Assembly (NCBI GenBank): GCA_004211885.1 | Contig: SHBV01000019.1 | Span: forward strand, 1 to 51,457 | Direction of reading: 5' to 3' | From: Verrucomicrobiaceae bacterium | Lineage (GTDB): Bacteria; Verrucomicrobiota; Verrucomicrobiia; Verrucomicrobiales; DEV007 | DNA: 51,457 nt | Shown: positions 9,048 to 17,386 of the stretch, in pieces | How the letters are laid out: each line of letters starts with the position of its first letter | Numbering within the stretch: the first letter of the stretch is position 1 | Translations under genes and position numbers: made by a program | Notes under the pieces: model-generated | The model's input: only the letters and a program-made list of their open reading frames with translations | What the model was told of the DNA's origin: nothing | The model's database searches: none

Positions 9048-10505
9048 CTATTCAGTGTCCGTCCGGAAAGGTCCGGCAGGTAGGCCTTCTTTGTTGTAAA
9101 GATTAGCCTTAGCGGGATTCATTGTAAAACCGTACCGAACGGCCACTGGTTCAGTAACTTCCTTAGACTCAACTATAACAGTTTGTCCGTCAATTCTGGC
9201 ATCTGCCCAGACCCATTTATTGTCCTTTCCGGATATAGAAAAGTGTTCCAGTTTTCCATCTTTTACTTCGGCCGTAGGTTCTAGACCGTTTTTCTTACCA
9301 ATGATCAGTCCTGATCCGACGTGATCGAATGATAGACGGATTGTTTTTCCTTCTACTTTATGACTTTTGTATAAAGGTCCTGATGGGACCAAATCCTTTT
9401 GTCCATAAGTCTGATGCAGTGCCCACTGAGCGAGGCGCCAACCTACGTCCTGTTTATTTTTTGGGTGAATATCATTGGCTGCACCGATGTCTGTAATGAC
9501 TGCCATTCCTGTTCCTGGTATGTCCAGTGCTTGAGTCTGAGCTTCACGAAGCCTTGCCCATCCTTCACCTCCCTCAGGCTTGTCACTTTCTTTCTGAAAG
9601 TTTGCTAACTGTACCCAATAGAATGCCAGGTCCTTATTTTGGAAAGCTTTTCTCCATCCATTAACTAGAGCGTGTTTCTTTTGATAGTAAGTGATGCCTT
9701 CGTTCCCATTCGATTCGCCCTGATACCAGATTCCGCCTCGCATGGCGAAAGGCGTTAGAGGATGGACCATTGAATTGTAAATTGCAGAAGGCTGCCCTCC
9801 TCCCACGCGTGTGTCCTGCTTGTAATTTTTGACCTGATCAGCAATTTTAGATAACTCGGGAACTGATTCAAAGCCTGCAAGAGTTGTCCAAGGTTCAATT
9901 CTTGTGCCACCCCAGTTCGAGCCAATCAAACCAACAGGCACTTTCAGATCTTTGTGCAAGCGACGTCCAAAGAAATACCCAACTGCACTGAAATTATTGG
10001 CTGAATTTGGATCGCATACTTGCCACTGACCTGCACCTTCATCTTTTGGTAATGGGCTCACTGTGTGTCCAGGAACGTTGAAGAGTCTGATCTGGGGGTA
10101 ATTTGCGGCGGCAGCTTCTTCTTTGGGGTTCATGGATTGCCTGATCGCCCATTCCATGTTCGATTGTCCAGAACATATCCAGACCTCTCCGACTAAAACA
10201 TTTTCAAGGGTGATTTTATTTTTTCCTGTGATTGTAAGTGCTGATCCGTTCTCATTGGCCTTGAGAGGGTCGAGACTCACTGTCCACTTTCCATCGTCAC
10301 CTGTTTTAGTTTTCTTGGTCTGCCCTGCAAAGGACACAGTGACCTCTTCGCCTGCCTCGGCCCAACCCCAAACAGGAACTGCCATGTCACGTTGCAGGAC
10401 CATTCCGCTACCAATTACATTGGGAAGTTTGACGTCAGCTAATCCAATATGACTAAAGGAAATTAAGATAATACTGACAAGAGTAAGAAGCGATGGAATT
10501 TTCAT
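9048..10505 (-). CDS. Sialate O-acetylesterase family (SASA) carbohydrate esterase
   Basis: 485 residues with a signal peptide about 1-23. After an N-terminal beta domain (VLQRDMAVPVWGWAEAGEEV), the catalytic block begins with SGQSNMEW, S115 being the nucleophile. WYQGESNGNEG and DIHPKNKQDVG follow, the latter carrying the Asp/His of the SGNH triad. This is the family's normal order and length. Members remove O-acetyl groups from sialic acids or from plant and algal glycans; in this kind of bacterium the xylan or algal role is at least as likely, because no sialic acid catabolic genes are present. It is the third gene of a minus-strand run, 65 bases after the LRR/VHL-like gene. Confidence 0.88.
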   Translation of the reverse strand: MKIPSLLTLVSIILISFSHIGLADVKLPNVIGSGMVLQRDMAVPVWGWAEAGEEVTVSFAGQTKKTKTGDDGKWTVSLDPLKANENGSALTITGKNKITLENVLVGEVWICSGQSNMEWAIRQSMNPKEEAAAANYPQIRLFNVPGHTVSPLPKDEGAGQWQVCDPNSANNFSAVGYFFGRRLHKDLKVPVGLIGSNWGGTRIEPWTTLAGFESVPELSKIADQVKNYKQDTRVGGGQPSAIYNSMVHPLTPFAMRGGIWYQGESNGNEGITYYQKKHALVNGWRKAFQNKDLAFYWVQLANFQKESDKPEGGEGWARLREAQTQALDIPGTGMAVITDIGAANDIHPKNKQDVGWRLAQWALHQTYGQKDLVPSGPLYKSHKVEGKTIRLSFDHVGSGLIIGKKNGLEPTAEVKDGKLEHFSISGKDNKWVWADARIDGQTVIVESKEVTEPVAVRYGFTMNPAKANLYNKEGLPAGPFRTDTE

Positions 10506-10570
10506 TGGAGTGATTACTGATTTTTTATAGTTTGATAATTAGATGAATGAAAACAGGATGCTAGTCCAGT

Positions 10571-11446
10571 TCATATTTTAGGAATTAATGCTTTGCCTAC
10601 TTTTGTAGATGTTCTGAAGTAACCGAGATAAGTGTCTTCCATATCAGTGACAAGCCAACTAGCCTTTGAAAAAGTATTTTGTTCTCTGGTTCCTCCTGGG
10701 ACTATTTCTCCATAAAGTCTTAGTTTGCCATTATATTCTACCCAAAAGATCTTCACCTTTTGCTTCATTTGGTTTTGAAATATGATGGTTGTATTATCAC
10801 CTGATATGGACCTTGGAGGTATTTCTCCAGTTGATGGGATCCACTTCAGGTCTTCAGTGGGTCTTGGTGGTGCTTTTTTCACAGGGACTATTTTATCCAG
10901 ATCAATGCCGCCGATGATTTTTAATGCTGGTAATTCTTTTTCTAGTTTTTGAATGCCTTCGTCAGTCACGCCAGTTTGCCAAACAAATAACTGTTTGAGG
11001 CTCTTTAGTCCTTTTAGTTTTTGTAGGCCCTGATCAGTAATCTTTGTTGAGTAAAGGTTCAGGTATTCAAGTTGCTGAAGGCCTGCCAGATAATCGATAC
11101 AAGCATCATCTACTTGGGTCCTTTCGAGATGCAACCGTCTCAGGCTTTTCATTCCTTCAATGTGCTTAATTCCGGCACTTGTGATTTTTGTATCCCTCAG
11201 ATTCAATAGTCTAACATCTTTCAAGCTCTGAGCAGGTTCGAGTCCTTCGTCCTGCAGATCTCTTCCCCTAAGATGAAACTCAATTCTTAGGCCTCCACTA
11301 TCTGCAGAGGAAATGATTCCACCACTTTCTTTGAGTTTATTGATCGCAGATGATTCTTTGCCCAGAGCCCAGGCCATAGATGAAAAAATGAATAAAAAAA
11401 GCACTGCAAATGGAGTCATATTTGAATAGCTGCATACTTTTTTCAT
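10571..11446 (-). CDS. Exported leucine-rich-repeat protein with C-terminal VHL beta-like domain
   Basis: 291 residues. Signal peptide about 1-28 (SSMAWA). Residues about 50-180 contain four or five leucine-rich repeats of about 24 residues (LRLLNLRDTKIT, LRRLHLERTQV, LEYLNLYSTKITDQGL). After a proline-rich linker (190-212), residues 213-291 resemble the beta domain of the von Hippel-Lindau protein: TIIFQNQ, then VKIFWVEYNG, LYGEIVPGG, and NTFSKASWLVTD. Aligned by eye, W235, Y245 and W264 correspond to human W88, Y98 and W117, T258 replaces S111 and A262 replaces H115. Both modules bind ligands rather than catalyse, so an exported binding protein is inferred. It lies between a DUF1080/TIM fusion and an acetylesterase. 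Confidence 0.8.
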   Translation of the reverse strand: MKKVCSYSNMTPFAVLFLFIFSSMAWALGKESSAINKLKESGGIISSADSGGLRIEFHLRGRDLQDEGLEPAQSLKDVRLLNLRDTKITSAGIKHIEGMKSLRRLHLERTQVDDACIDYLAGLQQLEYLNLYSTKITDQGLQKLKGLKSLKQLFVWQTGVTDEGIQKLEKELPALKIIGGIDLDKIVPVKKAPPRPTEDLKWIPSTGEIPPRSISGDNTTIIFQNQMKQKVKIFWVEYNGKLRLYGEIVPGGTREQNTFSKASWLVTDMEDTYLGYFRTSTKVGKALIPKI

Positions 11447-11482
11447 TACACCAATGTGAGGGCTTCAAAATAATGGATCCTT

Positions 11483-12904
11483 TTAGGGCGTCCAGATCTT
11501 ATTCCATGCATTTATTGATCGTTTCAGGTTTTCCCTGGAATCTCCCTTAATGGCATAGCACTGCAGACCCACAGGCCCATTAAATCCAACACCCTTTAAA
11601 AGATTTATTAGTTTGGACTGATCAAAGTTACCTCGGTCAAGAGTCTGTATTAGTTTTTGCCATGAGCGGCTACCCTCTTCGGCACCACTGATACTTACCT
11701 GCCACAATAATGGAGCAGCATTCTCAATGGCTTCTTTCATGTTGCTCTTTGGTTCGACTTGCAGGAAATGGCAAAGGTTGAACATGACTCCAACATTTTC
11801 CATATTTGCTTTTTTGGCGATTCTGACAGCATCGCCGATACGGTCTATGTAGAAATTGGCATGAGGATAAAGAACTACCTTAAGATGAGATTCCTTAGCC
11901 TGACCTGCAATTTCCCTGACAAAATTCACAGCCTCTTCGTCAGTGTTGTTGTTTTTATCTCCTTGAACATATAGCTCAATGACTGTGTCGGTCCCCTTCA
12001 ATTCACGTATCAGTTCTGAGATTGCAGGGTCATAGTTGTGACCGTTCTTTTTTAACTTTCCTCCAACATAAAAACTAAAAAGTTTCAGTCCATTCTTTTT
12101 GTAAGTCGATAACCGTTCTTTGATAGATTCTTTAGTTTTTAAATATGCGGATCCTATGCCATCGTAACCTAATTCTTTGAGCGTCTTGGCTTTCTCTTGT
12201 GCCGTATTAAAGTGGACTCCATTATGGAAAGCGAAGAGGAGAGGCTTTGTTTTGACCTTTTCTATTATGGTCAGCTTGATATTTTTAAAGTAGACCCGGT
12301 CTCCATGATTTTGCATTCCAATCCTTCCGATTGTTCGGTGAAGACCAGGAATTTTTTTCCCATGAACTTTGGCCAGTTGATCTAGCTTAGTGTCTATGAT
12401 CTGTTGGCCATTAACCCAGACCATGCACTTTTGCCCGACGCAGATTATCCGAATGCTTTGCCACTCACCGGCTGCCTTAGTAGCTCGGCGACTCGGTGCG
12501 AGTGCCGCATATATTGCACCTGTGAATTGATTAGGTTTAAGATTTTTCCATTTTTCACCCTCATCATCCAGCAATTGAATCTCGATTCCATCAACGTAAG
12601 GAGTCCCTTCTTTTGGAGCTCTTATAAAGATCCCACTATTTCCGTTCTCTGGAAGATTAAAATCCATACTAAGCTCAAAGTCAGAGAATTCCTCTTTAGT
12701 CGCAATCCACTGAGCTCCTTTACCGCCCGTGCACGAAAGTGTTCCGTCTTTCACTTCCCAGTTCTTTGAAGCGTCTCCACCCATTCCTTCCCAGCCATCT
12801 AAATCCTTCCCGTTGAAAAGATCGATAATTCCGGCTTCATTTTTTGCACTAGATAGAGTCAGTGATAGCAGCGATAAGAGAAGAAAAGTTAGGATGTTAC
12901 ACAT
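11483..12904 (-). CDS. DUF1080 (3-keto-glycoside hydrolase-like) fused to a sugar isomerase-type TIM barrel
   Basis: 473 residues with a signal peptide ending near residue 20. Residues about 24-216 are a DUF1080 domain (IDLFNGKDLDGWEG, NSGIFIRAP, VDGIEIQLLDD, IGRIGMQNHG, VYFKNIKL), a concanavalin-like fold; relatives include 3-keto-disaccharide hydrolases. Residues about 225-473 form a xylose-isomerase/AP-endonuclease-2-like barrel (ELGYDGIGSAY, VVLYPHANFY, VGVMFNLCHFLQVEP, GFNGPVGLQCYA). The fusion puts both domains in one exported protein, whereas TIM-barrel isomerases are normally cytoplasmic. It is first in the minus-strand run and so lies next to the divergent promoter region shared with the lyase-like gene. 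A combined step in cleaving oxidised glycosides is plausible but not shown. Confidence 0.85.
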   Translation of the reverse strand: MCNILTFLLLSLLSLTLSSAKNEAGIIDLFNGKDLDGWEGMGGDASKNWEVKDGTLSCTGGKGAQWIATKEEFSDFELSMDFNLPENGNSGIFIRAPKEGTPYVDGIEIQLLDDEGEKWKNLKPNQFTGAIYAALAPSRRATKAAGEWQSIRIICVGQKCMVWVNGQQIIDTKLDQLAKVHGKKIPGLHRTIGRIGMQNHGDRVYFKNIKLTIIEKVKTKPLLFAFHNGVHFNTAQEKAKTLKELGYDGIGSAYLKTKESIKERLSTYKKNGLKLFSFYVGGKLKKNGHNYDPAISELIRELKGTDTVIELYVQGDKNNNTDEEAVNFVREIAGQAKESHLKVVLYPHANFYIDRIGDAVRIAKKANMENVGVMFNLCHFLQVEPKSNMKEAIENAAPLLWQVSISGAEEGSRSWQKLIQTLDRGNFDQSKLINLLKGVGFNGPVGLQCYAIKGDSRENLKRSINAWNKIWTP

Positions 12905-13028
12905 GGTTTTATAATTAGAATTTTATCTCTTAATGCCTAAGAATAGCAATGACTATCATAAGTACACATCATTAATTTTCAAACCTCGGGATTCTTAACT
13001 GGCCAGACTCTTGGCATCTCACTATAAA

Positions 13029-15608
13029 ATGTTCGTAATGATAAAAGTGATTATTAAATTATGTCCTGTATTTATTTTTTATTCGTGGACAGTTTTTTTG
13101 TCAGATGCGCAGTCACTTAGTCCTGAAGAGAACCATCCGCGTCCCTCATATTCTGAGTACTCTGAGCAAGAGATTGCAGCTCAAGTCGCCGCGGTCCGTA
13201 AGAGTAGACCTCAGATGCATCGAGGAGGTTGGCAATGGGACAGGCTCCTTGAAAGGTACATAGACAGTGGTAGGAAAGATCCTAATGAATTAAAGATTCT
13301 CCGCGCTTATCTGTTGAGTATTCTTGATCGTTATCAGGAAGCAAAGAACAGGGGAGAGGGAATGAATTTTACACTCTTTTATAATCATAAGTCATGGGGA
13401 AGCGGTGGAAGGATGCGGATCTACGAGGAACTAACGAAGCAAAACATGCTTACTGAAGATGAGAAGCGGAATTTCAGAGCACTGGTCCTTCACAGCCTCC
13501 GAGCTAATTTTAAGGATTATGCTACGCTTGAGAGGGGAGTCAATAATCGGCCTTATGGGATCAATGGCGGGCCCGCTCTCGCTGTCAGAATGTTTTCTCA
13601 GCACCCTAACTCTGTCCGTCATAAGGCGTGGCTTGATGCTTTGTGGAGAGAATTAATCGAGTACGGAGACACGACCGAAACCAACTATTATCCTTATGGC
13701 CCGCTTTATCTTCAAGGTCTCATAGACATGGCCTATGGTATGAACAAATTTCAGACTGATAGAAAATTTCTATATTCTCATTTCCGAAGGTATCTCTATT
13801 ATATGCATGGTGGTGGGGTAAGGGGTAACCCGAATTCCAGTGCGAATATTATTCAGGGAAAACGTGAAAAAATTTATTCTGATCCTTGGAATGCTGAATA
13901 TTATGGAGGTGCCGAGCAGGTCAATGATGGGCATGTCTGGTACCGTATGGCAAAAGAATTCAAAGACCCCGAGTTTCTCTGGGCATCAGAGCAGGTCTGT
14001 CTTGGTGGTCGACCTCCGCAAGGTCACAAGGTTTCTAAAGAGTACCTCGAGGCATATAAGAAAAGATACTTTTGGTTCATTGAGAGAGGAATCGAACCGA
14101 AGGTTCCTCAAGGAGGATCAGGGATAAGTTATTATAGCCCCCTAAAACATAAGATCCCTGAACGTTTGTATTTGTGCCCTAGCAGGAAGAGCGGCAATCC
14201 TTTCGTGTCCTTTTTTATCTATGACAGGAATAATAATTACATGCACTACTGCGATGATTCTGATGGTAAGCTTTATGAATATTGTGTGGACGGTGCAAAG
14301 TTTCTTCATACGTCAGGTAAGTACACGAGTGGCCGGGCCGGTATCGGTGAGACTGCTTACGATATGCTGTCGGTATTACCGCCTGATATGAAGTTCCCTA
14401 TAAAAGAGGGATTAGGTATGGATGAACCGACTGGGGAGTCCTGGAAGATGGCTTCAATGTCCATAAAACTGACCCTAAATTCGAGAGAAGGACCTGATTC
14501 CAAGAATTGGAAGTTTGATGAAAAAGTAGGATTGTTTCGTCGGACCGATCAGCCCGGAATCGGATACTCTCATGGAAACATGGATGGCTATTGGCAATTG
14601 AATAACGACTATGCTCTTAATTCTTTACGCATTGGTCCGTTCCCATCAGGTACCAAAATTCAAAATTTGAGGATTGCTGGGCCGAAGGGTGAAAAAATAA
14701 TAGAGTCCTTCGATTCTATTTCTGATGATCTAGTCATTGAGTTAGTTCAGGGTGAGGAACGTGTTCAACTCACGGGAAAGATGAGGGACATTGCCTGCAA
14801 GATAGTGGAAGATGGGAGAAGGCCTGGAAAATGTATTAAGGTAGGCGATATTGGGGAGGGTAATGGTATCGCTTTTGTTCTCAATGATCTTAAAGAAAAT
14901 TTTGATGGGCAGAACGAATTCACCAGAATGTCATATGATTTCAAAGGAAAATCAGGAGGAGGCATTACTCCCAACGTGAGAACGAATCCTCGCTATTTTA
15001 CTCCCTTATGGCACCGAGGAGCGATTCTCGTACGCAAAGATCTTCGGGCCGAGAATGAGGGTGAGGATTCTTTCGGTCAATTCACTATGCGCAATTATTA
15101 TGGAGCAAATAGCAAATGGTCGCGGCAGACCGTTCTGACTGCGGAGGGATATTTGATCGTTCGTGATTATTATGTGCCTTGCTCGGACGTGGATGGATAC
15201 GTTGCATCGCCGTGCTGGTCCATTGCTGTGACGGATCAGGAATCAAAGGATGGATCTCATTGGTTTGATGCTCCTGCACGGGACCATGCCTGGTGGCAAA
15301 AAAAGAAAAAGAGAGTCATTTTGTATCTTCATCCGCAGAAAGAGCAAGAAGTTGGACAAGTCAGGACTCGAACATCTCAAGACATTGGAGGTGCTAATGT
15401 GATGAATACTTTTTCCAAGGCAACTCTCAATTCAGGTGAACCCTTGGTTTGGCTTAGTGTTTTTCGTCCTTACGATGAGGGTGAAGACAAAACAAAATTG
15501 GCGAGTCAGATTAAGACCCTCGTTGATAATGAAGGGAACGCTTCAGCAAGGATAGGTAATTTGCGAGTTTCCATAGCTCATGACGGGTCATGGCTAGTCA
15601 AAAGGTGA
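13029..15608 (+). CDS. Unrecognised large exported protein, polysaccharide-lyase-like architecture
   Basis: 859 residues from ATG 13029; ATG 13038 is an equally good start and TTG 13011 a poor one. Signal peptide MIKVIIKL...DAQS. I cannot name a family. Roughly the first half is helix-rich and Trp/Tyr-rich (GGWQWDRLLERYI, YYPYGPLYLQGL, YYGGAEQVNDGHVWYRMA), consistent with an alpha/alpha toroid. The second half is beta-rich (WKFDEKVGLFRRTDQ, QTVLTAEGYLIVRDYYVP, KKRVILYLHP), like the heparinase II/III beta-sandwich. Toroid plus sandwich is the layout of several lyase families acting on alginate, heparin or ulvan. Its neighbours are a DUF1080 fusion (divergent) and a sugar dehydrogenase (convergent). 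Lyase activity is inference from shape and context. Confidence 0.7.
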   Translation: MFVMIKVIIKLCPVFIFYSWTVFLSDAQSLSPEENHPRPSYSEYSEQEIAAQVAAVRKSRPQMHRGGWQWDRLLERYIDSGRKDPNELKILRAYLLSILDRYQEAKNRGEGMNFTLFYNHKSWGSGGRMRIYEELTKQNMLTEDEKRNFRALVLHSLRANFKDYATLERGVNNRPYGINGGPALAVRMFSQHPNSVRHKAWLDALWRELIEYGDTTETNYYPYGPLYLQGLIDMAYGMNKFQTDRKFLYSHFRRYLYYMHGGGVRGNPNSSANIIQGKREKIYSDPWNAEYYGGAEQVNDGHVWYRMAKEFKDPEFLWASEQVCLGGRPPQGHKVSKEYLEAYKKRYFWFIERGIEPKVPQGGSGISYYSPLKHKIPERLYLCPSRKSGNPFVSFFIYDRNNNYMHYCDDSDGKLYEYCVDGAKFLHTSGKYTSGRAGIGETAYDMLSVLPPDMKFPIKEGLGMDEPTGESWKMASMSIKLTLNSREGPDSKNWKFDEKVGLFRRTDQPGIGYSHGNMDGYWQLNNDYALNSLRIGPFPSGTKIQNLRIAGPKGEKIIESFDSISDDLVIELVQGEERVQLTGKMRDIACKIVEDGRRPGKCIKVGDIGEGNGIAFVLNDLKENFDGQNEFTRMSYDFKGKSGGGITPNVRTNPRYFTPLWHRGAILVRKDLRAENEGEDSFGQFTMRNYYGANSKWSRQTVLTAEGYLIVRDYYVPCSDVDGYVASPCWSIAVTDQESKDGSHWFDAPARDHAWWQKKKKRVILYLHPQKEQEVGQVRTRTSQDIGGANVMNTFSKATLNSGEPLVWLSVFRPYDEGEDKTKLASQIKTLVDNEGNASARIGNLRVSIAHDGSWLVKR

Positions 15609-15616
15609 GGTTATTT

Positions 15617-17320
15617 TTATTTAAAAGTTACCTCGCTGAAATCTAATTTATAAATGGTTCCTTTATCGTATCCTATTGCGTAGAGATTATGACTCCGGTC
15701 CCTTCCAAAGGCAACGATCCGATCAGGGCATTGGCCGATCTGTCTTATAGTTTCAAGTTTCCGGTTACTTTGAGTTAATCCCCATATCTTTTTTGACTGA
15801 TAATCTGCGCAAATGTAAACGCCTTCGAATGAACTCTTTTCCTTAGTCTGTGATCGAATCACATATCCCCCGGTAATGGAAACACCGTGCGATCGGCGGA
15901 AAGAAATTATTGGAGGAATAAAACTACTATTCTCTTTTCTGTATTGAGTTGAAAAAAGTTCAAAGCCCTCATAAACGTTCCACCCGTGATTTTCTCCTGC
16001 ACGAACAATACTGACTTCTTCGAAACGGTTCTGTCCAACATCACCTACCCACAAATCTCCATTAGCTGAATCAAAACTAAATCTCCATGGCTGACGCAAT
16101 CCGTATACATATATTTCACGGAGGACTTTTTTATTCGCGTGATTGTTAAAGGGATTATTTTTCGGGATTGAATAGAATTTACCATTTTCTTTTTTGTTTA
16201 TATCAATCCTTAAAATTTTCCCTGAAAATGATTCCAGGTCCTGAGCATGGCCCAGCGGATCTTCTTGAGGACCCCCATCACCCATTCCTATATACAAATA
16301 ACCGTCCGGGCCAAATTCTATTCCTCCACCATGATGGAACTGAGTGGCGACTTCAAATTCAAGAATTTTTCTGGTAGGCTTTCCGGAATCTTTTAGAAAG
16401 TCCTCAGAGGCTATTCTTTCACTGATCGCCATGCCTCTATAGTTTTCTTCCTTTGTCTCATACATTAAATAATATTTTCGGTTCTTGGAAAATTCAGGGT
16501 GAAAAGCAAAGCCAAGGAGTCCCTCATCATTGGTCACATAGACTTCATCGGGAATCGCCAGGAATGGAATTTTCTTTTCGATACCGTCTTTATTCTTTTT
16601 TAACAGGGAAACAGAGGCTCTGCTCTTTTCAACGATAACAAATGTATCATCAATAACGGGGTGCTGACCGAACCAGACTGGTTTCTCTAAATCAATATTT
16701 TTTCCGAAGAAAGGTAAGAGTTTAATTTGTTTGGGAAGTGCTTCTATTTCTTCGGGTGTGCCGTTCCTATTCAGCCCCTCTGACTGAGGTTGCTTTAAGC
16801 TTTCTACATAAGCAATCAGATCTGTAAATTCCTGTAATTCAAGTTTGGCATGTAGCCCCGCGGGCATTAGAGAGACAGGATTTGTGTACTGTTTCTTGAT
16901 GTTGGATTTGAGGATCGTTGTGATTTTGTTTCCAAGGTTAGAAAGAGTAATTTCTTCTTTGGTCGTTGATTTCAAGATTCCTGTGAACGTTTTCTGATCT
17001 TTCGTTTCAATGACGGTAGTGTCATAACCTGTCATAATTGATGAGGAAGGCTCAATTATTGATTTGATAAGGTCTGCTCGTGAGAACTTGTCTCCCGCTG
17101 CAAAGAGGTCAGGGCCTACACTTTTGGAGCTACCGTCGACACTATGACACTCAGAACATAGGGCCCTTTCACTTTGAAAGATCTTACGCCCAAGTTCCAA
17201 ATCTCCTTCCTTTCTGGACGCGCTTTCTCGGTACTTTTCTGCTTTTGTTTTTTCAGCACTGATGGTGAAACTGCTGGGAATCAATAAGATTCCCAGCAGA
17301 ATGAGATGGGAAAAGTGCAT
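15617..17320 (-). CDS. Cytochrome c / PQQ-type sugar (sorbosone) dehydrogenase fusion
   Basis: 567 residues with a signal peptide about 1-22. Residues about 40-175 are a c-type cytochrome with haem motif C55-SE-C58-H59, followed by GPDLFAAGDKFSRADLI and an M-containing MPAGLHAKL, as in the TIGR02603-type haem-binding domain of planctomycetes and verrucomicrobia. Residues about 195-567 form a glucose/sorbosone dehydrogenase beta-propeller (EGLLGFAFHPEF, HHGGGIEFGPDGYLYIGMGDGG, YGLRQPWRFSFD, VGDVGQNRFEEV, NHGWNVYEG). Such fusions oxidise sugars in the periplasm and pass electrons straight to the attached haem. It is last in a minus-strand run beginning with PhyH at 22162 and converges on the lyase-like gene with an 8-base gap. 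The cofactor (PQQ) is assumed from the family. Confidence 0.88.
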   Translation of the reverse strand: MHFSHLILLGILLIPSSFTISAEKTKAEKYRESASRKEGDLELGRKIFQSERALCSECHSVDGSSKSVGPDLFAAGDKFSRADLIKSIIEPSSSIMTGYDTTVIETKDQKTFTGILKSTTKEEITLSNLGNKITTILKSNIKKQYTNPVSLMPAGLHAKLELQEFTDLIAYVESLKQPQSEGLNRNGTPEEIEALPKQIKLLPFFGKNIDLEKPVWFGQHPVIDDTFVIVEKSRASVSLLKKNKDGIEKKIPFLAIPDEVYVTNDEGLLGFAFHPEFSKNRKYYLMYETKEENYRGMAISERIASEDFLKDSGKPTRKILEFEVATQFHHGGGIEFGPDGYLYIGMGDGGPQEDPLGHAQDLESFSGKILRIDINKKENGKFYSIPKNNPFNNHANKKVLREIYVYGLRQPWRFSFDSANGDLWVGDVGQNRFEEVSIVRAGENHGWNVYEGFELFSTQYRKENSSFIPPIISFRRSHGVSITGGYVIRSQTKEKSSFEGVYICADYQSKKIWGLTQSNRKLETIRQIGQCPDRIVAFGRDRSHNLYAIGYDKGTIYKLDFSEVTFK

Positions 17321-17386
17321 TCAATTTGGGTTAGTTCAAGCCGATTAGAGGTGCAGTAGCTGATAATTTATTTCCTTGAGATTTTT

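Noticed and set aside
15604..15640. Possible terminator between the convergent lyase-like and sugar dehydrogenase genes
   Set aside because: Only GAGGT/ACCTC pairs (5 bp) around a long AT loop; too weak to call.
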